Positions 5,679 to 14,212 are shown, numbered from the stretch's first letter. The stretch: DNA of 16,231 nucleotides from an uncultured Butyrivibrio sp. (GCA_947169985.1 CAMVRW010000020.1:1-16231); one strand, 5' to 3'. Translations and numbers: made by a program. The notes: generated by a model not told the origin, from the sequence alone.

Positions 5679-7118
5679 TTACTCTGCTGCGCCCTTTCTG
5701 CGAAGGATGAAGTATGCAACAGCTGCAATAACAAGAACTGCACCAACAATGTAGAAGATTGTTGTTCCGATTCCACCAGTTGAAGGAAGGAGTGTTCCCT
5801 TGTTGTTTGCGATTGTAAGAAGCTCTGTAAACGTCTGCTGTTCAACAGGCTTATTATCATCGCCAAGAACTACTACAGGATTATATGTGCCAACAGTATC
5901 TTCTGAAACAGTAAGTGGCTGAGGTCCATTTAAAAGATTGTATCCCGTAAGTGTCTCTGTCTCTGTAAGTGTGTAGCCTGTACCAAGATCAAGACCACGG
6001 ATCATGATGTATCCATCAGCATTAGTCTCTACAGTTGATGACTGTGAAGTTGCGTCTGCATAGTAGTATCCATCAGTATGCTTTGTAACCTTAACTGGAG
6101 TTCCGTTATTCGCAAGAGTAAACTTAACGCCTGCAAGCTTTGTTCCGTCTACACCGTCATACTTATATGCAGCTGCTCTGTAAAGCTTGAACTTTACTGT
6201 ATCTTCCTGATGATAGTTGCCATACTGGATAGAAACATCGTTCTTCTTTCCGTTATCTACTATAGCATCTTTATTTACAACTGCTGTAAATGTGATGGTT
6301 GATGTTGTTGCTGCACCAGAGTTCTTAGGAAGCTCTACTTTAAATGTTCTTCCATTAACTACAGCTGCTGTACCTTCGCCATAACCTGTTACAACGATCT
6401 CTCCGTCAGGATCAAAATCAAGTCCAGCTGACATTGTATCAGTTACAACGATCTTGTCACTTGTACCTGCAGGTACTGTAACAGTGATCTGGTAATAAAC
6501 CTTTTCGCCAACACCTACGTTTACATCTGCATCAGCGTATTCTCCATTTACGCTATCTTTCTGTTTCTTGTCTGCCTTAGGATAAGTATTCTTCTCTGTA
6601 AGCTCTGCATGTCCAAGAGTCTGTATAACAGCATTTGTTCCGATTGTAGATGTGATGTAGTAGTAACCATCTGTAAGTCCTTCAATTTTTGTAGTCTCAC
6701 CCGTACTTGTAATTGAGCCGGTTTTAAACAAATCAAGTTTGAAAGATGCTTCAGCAAATTTAGCTGCAATAGCCTTAGCTGTTTCTTCTTTAGTTGCATC
6801 CTTTCCATCAGCAAGCTCGATTACATAATGATCTGAGCTAACTTCTGTAGCCTTGAAATATCCTGTTCCTGTAAGGGCGTCGGCCTTTGCCTTAGTATCT
6901 ACATAATAAGCTGCAGTTGTTGCCTTTCCATCTTTATCAGTAACAACAGTTGCATCCATCATTTTGTACCAGGTATAGGTCTGCTGTTCCTGATTGGTTG
7001 CCTCGGTATAAGAATCATCTCTTGTGATAGTGATGTCTGCAGCGCATACGTTCAGGGATGATCCCATAATGAGGGTGGCTGCAAGAATGCCGGTTAATAG
7101 TTTCTTAATTCCTTTCAT
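5679..7118 (-). CDS. Major (backbone) pilin, LPSTG-anchored, 479 aa
   Basis: This is a backbone pilin. It has a signal peptide (1-26, ending VCAA), an N-terminal domain ending in the pilin motif NTYPK (Lys181, the expected cross-linking lysine), a middle domain (about 195-308) resembling an isopeptide-forming fimbrial domain, and a C-terminal Cna-B-like domain (about 310-440) with the E-box YTLTETE (Glu386). LPSTG (444-448), a hydrophobic span and RRKGAAE complete the sorting signal. Its Shine-Dalgarno AAAGGAG, 7 nt before the ATG, is the best in the cluster and fits a highly made structural protein. Subunits would be polymerised by the class C sortase encoded next. Exact isopeptide partners cannot be assigned by eye. 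Confidence 0.92.
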   Translation of the reverse strand: MKGIKKLLTGILAATLIMGSSLNVCAADITITRDDSYTEATNQEQQTYTWYKMMDATVVTDKDGKATTAAYYVDTKAKADALTGTGYFKATEVSSDHYVIELADGKDATKEETAKAIAAKFAEASFKLDLFKTGSITSTGETTKIEGLTDGYYYITSTIGTNAVIQTLGHAELTEKNTYPKADKKQKDSVNGEYADADVNVGVGEKVYYQITVTVPAGTSDKIVVTDTMSAGLDFDPDGEIVVTGYGEGTAAVVNGRTFKVELPKNSGAATTSTITFTAVVNKDAIVDNGKKNDVSIQYGNYHQEDTVKFKLYRAAAYKYDGVDGTKLAGVKFTLANNGTPVKVTKHTDGYYYADATSQSSTVETNADGYIMIRGLDLGTGYTLTETETLTGYNLLNGPQPLTVSEDTVGTYNPVVVLGDDNKPVEQQTFTELLTIANNKGTLLPSTGGIGTTIFYIVGAVLVIAAVAYFILRRKGAAE

Positions 7119-7164
7119 TTTTCCTCTCCTTTGAATCTTGTTTTTAGTCTTTTTTGTTGTATCC

Positions 7165-7201
7165 GGGGATGAACTTGTCCCCTGTTTTAAGCCTTGCGGC
7201 T
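7165..7201 (-). repeat. Tandem hairpins between adhesin and major pilin
   Basis: The 93-nt gap holds AGCC-GCAA-GGCT (7201-7190), a stem closed by a GNRA-type tetraloop, and then GGGGA...TCCCC (7182-7165, 8-nt loop). An A-rich stretch and the strong pilin ribosome binding site follow. With no T tract, a role in RNA processing or protection of the pilin message is more likely than termination. Confidence 0.6.
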
Positions 7202-7211
7202 GTAAACCTGT

Positions 7212-10200
7212 TTAAAGCTGCTCTCTTTTTTTAAAGAGCATGTATCCTGAAAATGCGATAGCCATCAGGAGTATACCAAATGCTATGTACTGGGATGTTC
7301 CTTCTCCTCCGGAATTCGGAAGAACTGCTGTACCAAGTATGTTGGTAACAGTAAGAACATTTATCGGGTGGTTATTACCCTTAGCTACTGCTGCCGTCCA
7401 GTCCATCTGACCGGTTATGTTATCACCGTCAAAGCCTCTTCTGTAGTTATAATCAGCAGTACTTCTGGTGACATTATTTAGTGACTGACCACCATAAAGT
7501 ATATATGGCGATGCATCACGGTCCACACCTTCAGAACTGCACTCACGCATCTGATATACATACTGGTAAACATGGCTGTCATTTGGAGCATTGTCCTGTT
7601 TTCTTTCAACCGCGAACTCGCAGTACCAGTGATTTGCGTAACACAGCTGGACCATCGCTTTGCCCGGATTAGTAGGATCTTGCAGGATATACTGCTTGTA
7701 CTGTTCAGGGGTAGCGTTTTTCAGTTCGTTATAGTCCATCTGTTTTCTATTGGTATCATTCCTGTAGTATCTGAATATCTTCACATATACAGGGCTGTAA
7801 CCTGCAGTGTCTTCATAAGAAACATCAGCTCCGTTAAACTGCCAATACTTATATACCTGAAGGTAAGGAGTATTGTGCAAGGTATAATCAATGTTTCCAA
7901 CCTGGTCAGTTTCTACGATTACCTTAGAAAGCTTGAAGCCATTGACCACCTCACCATTTAAGGTAGTAGTACTCTGAGCTTCACCAAGCATCTGATCGCC
8001 GTACCATTCCTGGATCTTGTACTGATATTTACTGCTCAGATTATTGATGGCTATGGTGTTGGACTTAAATGTCCAATTATCCGGATAATCTCCCTTTTCT
8101 ACTAAAGTGAAGTTATCACCAGCATCATCCTGATAATATCTTGGAGCCTTTATGGTGTACTCCTCAGCTGTTTCCCAATTGCTGCCATCCTCTGATCTTA
8201 AAAGCTTAAAGGTCACATCAAAGATGTTGTCAGATGTCAGCTTATTGTTCTTGGCCATTCCTACCAGTTCATCCCACTCCTTGGTAACGGTAATGGTGAT
8301 GTTTCCACTGGTGGAATTGTAGAAAGCAACCTTATCATCTGTTACTTCATACTCAGATGTCAGGTAAGCATCAGCTTTCGTGCAGTCATCAGCGATAGCC
8401 TTTACATCTTTTTCATCATCTACACGATAATAATGAATGTCGATATCATTAGCGCTCTTATAATCAACCTTTACAAGTATAATTCCCTTGTCTCTGACTA
8501 TGTTGGGATAATCGGCCCTTGAATATGTCTTATTCTTATAATGTTCATCATCATTAAGGCTGTATTCATCTATCCTAAGCACATAGTATTTATCACTAGG
8601 CTTCATATTGTACCGAGAAGGGTCAATAGTATAGGATATTACTCCCTTATCATCATTCACCAAATGAGCATCATCGTGTGAGATCCATTTATCCCTTCCC
8701 TGAGTATCATTTTTTCCCTTATTGTACTCACGGATCTTTATCCTGAAATCAAAGCTTTCAGAAGTTGGTACATTGTCAAGGTACTTATAAAGCTTAAGTT
8801 TAAGGGAAACTCCCTTGTTTGTTACTGTAGCTGTTCCAAGCGACGTGGAACCTGTAGTAGTGTTCTTATACTCCTGAGTTCCAAATACAATTGTCTTAGG
8901 AGCATCTGCCGTTGCATCGCTCTTAAATCCATCAGGAACTGTAGTCTCTACAACCGTGTAGGTTATGAGGTCTCTGGAAGCATCATACTTAGGGAGCTTA
9001 CTCCAGTTGAACTTCCATGTTGCATCAGCCTTAGCAGAATCAGTTCTTTCATTGACTTTCGTTACAGCGCATGGATACTTTGTAGTATCAACTGCTGTAG
9101 TAACTCCTGCTACTGTCTGGTAAAGAGTCAGGACAACTTTGGAAGTATCTGTAGGAATATCCGAAAGCTCTTTTCCATTAAGGATCCAATCCTTGGTAAC
9201 CTCTACATCAACAGTTTCGACTGTAGTATTGTAAAAAGCCTTGTTCTGATACAGCTTTCCTTTGTCTTTGTTCGCAGCCTTGCCAATTCTGTGAGCGTCA
9301 TTTGCATAGGAGCTTATATTTGAAGGGTGTGACTGAAGATCCGAAGCTTCAGAAGCAGTAAGCCTGTAGTAAAGTGGCTCCGTCTCTCCGCCCTTGTAAT
9401 ATTTGATCTTTATCAGGATTGCTGTTTCATCCTTGTTGTAACCATCTGCTACGCTATTCTCGAAAAGAACAAAGTAGTAAGACTGCTCATTTGGATCTTT
9501 ACCATCACCAAAGCGCATTCCATAGGCACTTGGATAAATCTCTTTGCTGATGGATGATCCTACGTTTTTAATATCCCACTCAACAGGATTCCAGTACTTA
9601 TTTCCACTCTCATCCACCTTAAGCATTGCAAGGATAAAGCTGAACTTTCCGTTATCCTGGTCTGTGGCCAGTACATCGTTAATGTACTTATCCACCTGAA
9701 TGATGTATTTATCTGATCCTTCAGCTACATTCCTTATATCAAGCTCTGCCTGCTTATCCAGATATTTACGGATTGTCAGCTTATGGATCTCTTTTCTCTG
9801 AATGACATGATCACCAATTACTGATCCGGGTTCAGCTCCGTTGTTAACATCAACAGTAGCTGAAGGAGCAAGTATAGTTCCGGAAACAGTATCGAGAATC
9901 AGCTTACCGGTATAAGGAACATAGTCCCCATTTCCATTTCTCACTACCGGATTGATAATGATCTGATTGGCAATTTCATCCCAACCTTGACCCGTTATCT
10001 TGGCTTCTTTAGCTATAACTCTGAACTGTTCAATCTTGTATTCATTACAGTTCGTAAGGTCAAGATTGATCACCAGAAGCTTGTTACCAATATTTATTCC
10101 GCCCCATTCGGCAGTCAGGCCGTTGTTGAGCATATTCTCATCAAAAGTATTGAAATAGCTCTTTGCAACATCTTTTCTGAAACCGTCAGATGTTCCAATG

Positions 10201-12593
10201 GCATTGATGACCATGACATCTTCATAATTCTTCAGTTTTGCAATTTTTACTGATGCTGCTTTTGCAGTATCCAGAAGGTCTGAAACAGATATAGGGAAAG
10301 TACCGCTAACCTGTGTTCCTTCTATGTTGTTAGGAAAACTGTGTACTGTGTATGAATTATCAGCGTTCTTTACATAAACAGTATTTCCTTTTACAGAATG
10401 AAGCTTATTGCCAAGTGCCGATCCTGTGAGTCCTGTTTCATTGCTCTCAATATACGAACTGCTGAAGGATCCGACTATATCGTTATCACTTTCTGTAGCC
10501 AGGTCATTATTGTCATAGGATACAGTGTAATTTACGCCGTCCAGATTAAAGGTCTGATTGTCTGCTACTATCTGAGGCTTTTTCTTCTGGTTACTTGGTC
10601 CGTCCATCTCATAGACATACAGCCTTGCATACTGTCCCAGCTTCTTATTATCAAATACTTTTGAAAGATTAACGGTCCCGGTACCATCTTTTACAGTTAT
10701 CTCAAAGTACCCGATATTATTAGGATTCTTTTTCGTATCTGAGTACTTCTCAGAGAAAAGACCAAAGTAATAGGTTCCGTCTTTAGTTGAAGTCTTTGTA
10801 ACATAGTACCCATTAAAACTTACGTGTGTATAAACCTCTGCTGAGTTTCCAAAATAAGCAGGAGCAGACTTCAAAGTTCCAACTGCTATATTGGCCTCAA
10901 CGTCTGAGTTATCCAGAGACTCGAAAGTTCCTGCAACTGCACCGAACATGGTGTTATCACCAAGTGACTGTGCGATCTGCTTAGCAGTCATCTCATCAGT
11001 TCCATTCCAGGAAATTGCCTTACCATTTAAATAAACAAAGGCATATGCTGAAAAAGACTCTGTCTCAAAGGATACGCTGTCATTGTTTCCCGAAAGCTCA
11101 ACGTTTGTGCCCTTTACTATCTCAACGTTGATATCTGAGGCAGCTATGTCAGTCGCCTCGCTGGTAGCATCCAAAGTTTCCATGATTTCTTCATTTACAG
11201 GAAGATGGATAACTCCCACCTCTGAAGCTGTTGTTGCTCCAAAGGAATCTGAAAGCTTGTTATCAGCCAGCTCTACATCAACAGAAACTGATCCTTCACT
11301 TGGCTGATACTCTATGCCATCAAGGATGAAGGCAATATCAAGAATAAGTGTATTGGACTCATCAAAGGTCTGATCTTCGTCCGCCTCATTCTCATCTGCA
11401 ATACTCTTGGAATTCTCATTCAAAGCATCAAGGTAAGCATCATAGCTGTAGCCTTCAGCATCCTTATCAATAGTTGTAACCTTAAGCTCTACTCCGCCAG
11501 GAAGTGCGGAAGGATTTGAAAGCTTAACCTTTACGTTGTACTCATCGCTTGCAAACTCAAACTCTTCCTTCTCGTTCTGCTTCATGTAAACCAGGCGCAG
11601 ATCCGCATCCTCATCAACTACAAGGATGTCGCCACTAGCAAGAGTAGCTTCGTAATATGTATATTCGGACTTGGTGTCCTCTTTTGTATCTTCTTTAGAT
11701 TCTTCCCTGGTCTCTTCTATTACTTCTTCAATGACCTTTATATCTTTGTCATCTTCATCGATCTTAACTTCTTCCTTGGTCTCAGGATCGATGTAAACGA
11801 CCTTCTCAATAACCTGAGTTTCATCTGAAAGCTCTTTTGCTTCATCTTGAGCTGCTGCATTAAGTGCCTCAAAATCCGGCATCTCGGAGGAACTTTTCTT
11901 AACAAGGGAGGTTACTTCCTCATCACCGATAAAGCCCTTTGTGAAAAGATATCCCTCAAAGCTTCTAACTTCTTCCTTAAGATCAAAGGATTCGGAGATG
12001 GAAAGCTCTTTTGCCTCAGCGATCTCCTCGCCGTCCTTATCCTCGTAACGAACAGTTATAACAACGTCTGACTTCTGTTCAACACTCTTAGACTTGTCAG
12101 CCTTAGTTGAAACAGTTCTGATGACCTTCTTAACAACTTTGGTCTCAGAAGACTCCTCTTCCTCAGCGGATTTCTCCTTGTCGTCAGAAGTCTCTTTTCC
12201 ATCGGACTCCTCTTTGTCTGCCTCGGAACTCTCCTTATCCTCAGACTGATCTTTCTCGTCCTGGCTGCTCTCTGAATCAGCGGTTTCCTCAGCATCGGAA
12301 TTTGAAGACTCCAGAGCGGCATCGTCACTTTCGGAAGTTGCTTCTTCCTTTGCTGCCTCTGCCTCCTCCATCTGCTGAATGAGGCCCTGCTCGAACTCAG
12401 TGTCAGCCGTGTCAAGGACCAGTCCCACGGTCTTGGCGCCGTCCTCAGTCATGGCTGTTGCCGGCTTGTTCAGCATGTATAAAGTGCCTGAGCCGGTCAA
12501 AAGAGAAACACAAAGAGCAAAAGCAATCCACTTCTTGTGTCTGATGTGCCTTTTTATGTAGTTTTCTGCGCGTTTCTCATCAATCTTGCGCAT
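7212..12593 (-). CDS. Giant wall-anchored tip pilin/adhesin, LPNSG anchor, 1793 aa
   Basis: An atypical long signal region (basic RHIRHKK, hydrophobic 22-41, then KPATAM) precedes an acidic Ser/Glu/Asp/Lys-rich low-complexity stretch (about 76-152). Next are a region with further charged helices (about 160-310) and a large N-terminal part of unknown fold (about 310-935). A two-domain module of a pilin-like domain plus Cna-B follows twice (about 938-1262 and 1262-1575), then a last Cna-B-like domain (about 1576-1755). E-box-like strands are YTVVETT, YKIQEW and YQMREC. The sorting signal is LPNSG (1758-1762) with a hydrophobic span and KKREQL. No von Willebrand A domain with a MIDAS was seen. 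Position first among the pilins and size fit an ancillary tip adhesin; ligand unknown. GAGGT lies 8 nt before the ATG. Confidence 0.88.
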   Translation of the reverse strand: MRKIDEKRAENYIKRHIRHKKWIAFALCVSLLTGSGTLYMLNKPATAMTEDGAKTVGLVLDTADTEFEQGLIQQMEEAEAAKEEATSESDDAALESSNSDAEETADSESSQDEKDQSEDKESSEADKEESDGKETSDDKEKSAEEEESSETKVVKKVIRTVSTKADKSKSVEQKSDVVITVRYEDKDGEEIAEAKELSISESFDLKEEVRSFEGYLFTKGFIGDEEVTSLVKKSSSEMPDFEALNAAAQDEAKELSDETQVIEKVVYIDPETKEEVKIDEDDKDIKVIEEVIEETREESKEDTKEDTKSEYTYYEATLASGDILVVDEDADLRLVYMKQNEKEEFEFASDEYNVKVKLSNPSALPGGVELKVTTIDKDAEGYSYDAYLDALNENSKSIADENEADEDQTFDESNTLILDIAFILDGIEYQPSEGSVSVDVELADNKLSDSFGATTASEVGVIHLPVNEEIMETLDATSEATDIAASDINVEIVKGTNVELSGNNDSVSFETESFSAYAFVYLNGKAISWNGTDEMTAKQIAQSLGDNTMFGAVAGTFESLDNSDVEANIAVGTLKSAPAYFGNSAEVYTHVSFNGYYVTKTSTKDGTYYFGLFSEKYSDTKKNPNNIGYFEITVKDGTGTVNLSKVFDNKKLGQYARLYVYEMDGPSNQKKKPQIVADNQTFNLDGVNYTVSYDNNDLATESDNDIVGSFSSSYIESNETGLTGSALGNKLHSVKGNTVYVKNADNSYTVHSFPNNIEGTQVSGTFPISVSDLLDTAKAASVKIAKLKNYEDVMVINAIGTSDGFRKDVAKSYFNTFDENMLNNGLTAEWGGINIGNKLLVINLDLTNCNEYKIEQFRVIAKEAKITGQGWDEIANQIIINPVVRNGNGDYVPYTGKLILDTVSGTILAPSATVDVNNGAEPGSVIGDHVIQRKEIHKLTIRKYLDKQAELDIRNVAEGSDKYIIQVDKYINDVLATDQDNGKFSFILAMLKVDESGNKYWNPVEWDIKNVGSSISKEIYPSAYGMRFGDGKDPNEQSYYFVLFENSVADGYNKDETAILIKIKYYKGGETEPLYYRLTASEASDLQSHPSNISSYANDAHRIGKAANKDKGKLYQNKAFYNTTVETVDVEVTKDWILNGKELSDIPTDTSKVVLTLYQTVAGVTTAVDTTKYPCAVTKVNERTDSAKADATWKFNWSKLPKYDASRDLITYTVVETTVPDGFKSDATADAPKTIVFGTQEYKNTTTGSTSLGTATVTNKGVSLKLKLYKYLDNVPTSESFDFRIKIREYNKGKNDTQGRDKWISHDDAHLVNDDKGVISYTIDPSRYNMKPSDKYYVLRIDEYSLNDDEHYKNKTYSRADYPNIVRDKGIILVKVDYKSANDIDIHYYRVDDEKDVKAIADDCTKADAYLTSEYEVTDDKVAFYNSTSGNITITVTKEWDELVGMAKNNKLTSDNIFDVTFKLLRSEDGSNWETAEEYTIKAPRYYQDDAGDNFTLVEKGDYPDNWTFKSNTIAINNLSSKYQYKIQEWYGDQMLGEAQSTTTLNGEVVNGFKLSKVIVETDQVGNIDYTLHNTPYLQVYKYWQFNGADVSYEDTAGYSPVYVKIFRYYRNDTNRKQMDYNELKNATPEQYKQYILQDPTNPGKAMVQLCYANHWYCEFAVERKQDNAPNDSHVYQYVYQMRECSSEGVDRDASPYILYGGQSLNNVTRSTADYNYRRGFDGDNITGQMDWTAAVAKGNNHPINVLTVTNILGTAVLPNSGGEGTSQYIAFGILLMAIAFSGYMLFKKREQL
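7869..9782 (-). repeat. Internal duplication of a two-domain module in the adhesin
   Basis: Copy one starts KLTIRKYLD and copy two LKLKLYKYLD. Both first domains end in AFYN(T/S)T and are followed at once by a Cna-B-like domain opening VTK(D/E)W (about residues 1131 and 1434). Boundaries are approximate. The copies are diverged, so the duplication is old. Confidence 0.7.
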
Positions 12594-12615
12594 ATCTGCC
12601 TACCTCTTGGTTAGT

Positions 12616-13194
12616 TTATAATCCGCCAAATGCTCCAAATGGATAAATCCTGAATACTATCTTTCCGATGAGCTGCTCCTTTGTCACGCAGCCAACGGCG
12701 TTTGATCTTGAATCAATTGATGCCTGTCTGTGGTCTCCCAGTACGAAGTACCTATTCTCAGGGACCTGATAGGGAAAAGAAATATCGGAGGGTTCCAAAC
12801 TCTTATCTGAAACATAATCCTCTTGTATCATGTTGCCATTTACTGATACATTTCCTTCGCTGTCGATGTCCACCCAGTCCCCGGGAGAGCCGAGAACTCT
12901 TTTAACTAAAACCTTGTTGTTGTAATAAAAAGCGATCAGATCTCCCGGCTCAAATGCGCTGGAGTTCTGTGCTATTACTATCTCTCCTGTCTGAAGTGTG
13001 GGAGTCATGGACTCTCCGGTAACTCTAAGTACTGTTATAAAGAAACTGGAGACCAGCACTGCTAATGCTGCCACAACCACTACCACGATCAGTGTATTTC
13101 TAAGAACTTTTCTGTATTCTTTTTTACTGTTCTCTCTCTTTAGCTCAGCCTTAAGCTGCTCAACAGAGGGCTTTTCAAACTGCTTCTCGCTCAT
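12616..13194 (-). CDS. lepB: Type I signal peptidase in the pilus operon, 192 aa
   Basis: Signal peptidase I removes Sec signal peptides at the outer face of the membrane. One membrane span (about 33-54) precedes box B GESMTPTL with the nucleophile Ser62. Box D LVKRVLGSPGD supplies the general base Lys98, and box E reads GDHRQASIDSRS. The catalytic Ser-Lys pair is intact, unlike the catalytically dead SipA-type proteins known in some streptococcal pilus loci. The gene overlaps the upstream coiled-coil gene by 20 nt in another frame, implying translational coupling, and ends 22 nt before the adhesin. It probably serves the pilins of this operon, in particular the adhesin with its unusual signal region; that is inference. 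Confidence 0.93.
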   Translation of the reverse strand: MSEKQFEKPSVEQLKAELKRENSKKEYRKVLRNTLIVVVVVAALAVLVSSFFITVLRVTGESMTPTLQTGEIVIAQNSSAFEPGDLIAFYYNNKVLVKRVLGSPGDWVDIDSEGNVSVNGNMIQEDYVSDKSLEPSDISFPYQVPENRYFVLGDHRQASIDSRSNAVGCVTKEQLIGKIVFRIYPFGAFGGL

Positions 13195-13822
13195 CTGCTA
13201 CAGACTCTTCCTTTTTCTTGCTGCTTACGGACTTCCTGGTTGTTGCTTTTGTAGTAGTCTTGGTCTTTGAAGCCGTTCTTGTGGTCCTCTTAGGCTTTGC
13301 CTCAGTTTCCTCAGGCTGCTGTGGAATAAGCTGCTTTCTTGCATTTGCCAGATCCTTTTGGAAATCTTCGTATTCAGCTCTTGCCTTATCCTGAAGGCTC
13401 TTTACATACATATCTGCTGCCTTCTGAGCTGACTCCATGATGCCTGAAAGCTTAAGTGTTGCCTCTGCAAGGCTTCCGGAATCTTCTATCTTTGCAAGGG
13501 AATCGCCTACCTGATTGGAAAGCTCTTCCTTTTCCCTTGTAAGTCTTGCCTTAAGACCTGCCATGTCCTTGTCGAACTTGGCCTGCATCTCAGCCTTCTG
13601 TTCACCGAACTTTGCTCTCATTGCAGCCTTCTCTTCATCAAAGCTCTGAAGCATTGCTGCTCTTTCCTCTGCGAACTGTTTCTGAAGTTCTATCTTCTCT
13701 CTTTCCAGTTCCTGCTTGTATTCCTGTTCGTGTTTCTTAGCAGCCTCCGCTTCCTCTGAGAAGGTTATCATCATCTCTAAAAGCTCAGCTCTGCTCAATT
13801 TCTTAAGATTTACCTGTGCCAT
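13175..13822 (-). CDS. Coiled-coil cytoplasmic protein with basic tail, first gene of pilus operon, 215 aa
   Basis: The opening VNLKKLSRAELLEMMI and the later block GSLAEATLKLSGIMESAQKAADMYV (about 116-140) recur, from memory, in a conserved clostridial protein often found beside signal peptidase and sortase genes. Residues about 20-115 are a continuous heptad-rich coiled coil full of Glu, Lys and Ala. The last 45 residues are very basic and Ser/Thr-rich (KPKRTTRTASKTKTTTKA and onward), a possible nucleic-acid, wall-polymer or membrane-surface contact. There is no signal peptide or membrane span. AAGGA lies 6 nt before the ATG. The function is unknown; an assembly or scaffold role is a guess from context. 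Confidence 0.75.
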   Translation of the reverse strand: MAQVNLKKLSRAELLEMMITFSEEAEAAKKHEQEYKQELEREKIELQKQFAEERAAMLQSFDEEKAAMRAKFGEQKAEMQAKFDKDMAGLKARLTREKEELSNQVGDSLAKIEDSGSLAEATLKLSGIMESAQKAADMYVKSLQDKARAEYEDFQKDLANARKQLIPQQPEETEAKPKRTTRTASKTKTTTKATTRKSVSSKKKEESVADEREAV

Positions 13823-13858
13823 TTTACTTCCTTAAAACCTTATAAAGCGCAAAAATAA

Positions 13859-13895
13859 TGGTATTTCACGTCACCTTTTTGTGCGCAAAATACCA
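13859..13895 (-). terminator. Second terminator-like hairpin in the pilus operon leader
   Basis: TGGTATTT (13895-13888) pairs with AAATACCA (13866-13859). Inside, two wobble pairs and CGCAC/GTG(A)CG extend the stem to about 15 bp with one bulged A and a short A-rich loop. TTATTTTT follows on the minus strand. It lies 36 nt before the first start codon, downstream of the riboswitch terminator. It may be a second attenuation point or a leader structure controlling translation. Confidence 0.55.
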
Positions 13896-13991
13896 CAACT
13901 ATCTACCGTACCATCTTATTCGATAAGGTCGACGCAATCACAAAAAAGCCAATTGAAACTAAATGTCCTTTATGAATTATTACAAACACAT

Positions 13992-14024
13992 AAAAATAGA
14001 CCGTGGTGTTTACAGCCTCGGTCC
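13992..14024 (-). terminator. Intrinsic terminator serving as riboswitch expression platform
   Basis: GACCGAGG (14023-14016) pairs with CCACGGTC (14006-13999) at seven of eight positions and is followed by TATTTTTA. It begins 24 nt after the aptamer, so ligand-dependent termination is the simplest mechanism. ACAGCC in the aptamer core (14061-14056) can also pair with GGCTGT (14017-14012), and TGGTG (14049-14045) with CACCA (14008-14004). Both are candidate antiterminator contacts. Confidence 0.75.
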
Positions 14025-14047
14025 TTCTTTTGGCGCCTATCCAGCAC

Positions 14048-14143
14048 CAGCAACTGGCTGTCTGTCACATACACATAACCGTGATTGAGACCCTTTAGTT
14101 TTGCGTCACCATCTTTCGATGGCTTTGCCCTTATATTCTGCTG
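14048..14143 (-). ncRNA. Cyclic di-GMP-I (GEMM) riboswitch aptamer
   Basis: The minus strand carries the GEMM core: GGGCAAAGCC, a GAAA-capped stem (GCCATC/GATGGT), the conserved GACGCAAA, then CTAAAGGG. A second arm is built from GTCT/AGAC and TCAC/GTGA, followed by the conserved AGCCAGTTGC. The closing helix is CAGCA (14143-14139) with TGCTG (14052-14048). The spacing and tetraloop agree with the c-di-GMP-I family, in which the loop docks on a receptor in the second arm and c-di-GMP binds at the three-way junction. It lies 226 nt upstream of the first pilus gene and reads in the same direction. Confidence 0.9.
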
Positions 14144-14212
14144 AGATAACGCAAAAGAAAAATAAACCTAGTAACAACTAAATTTAATCGCGTTCCCCGT
14201 ATCGCAATAACA

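Noticed and set aside
7215..7240. GCTCT...AGAGC repeat around an A run at the end of the adhesin gene.
   Set aside because: It encodes the Phe-Lys-Lys-Arg-Glu membrane-stop tail and has only 5-bp arms; coding constraint explains it.
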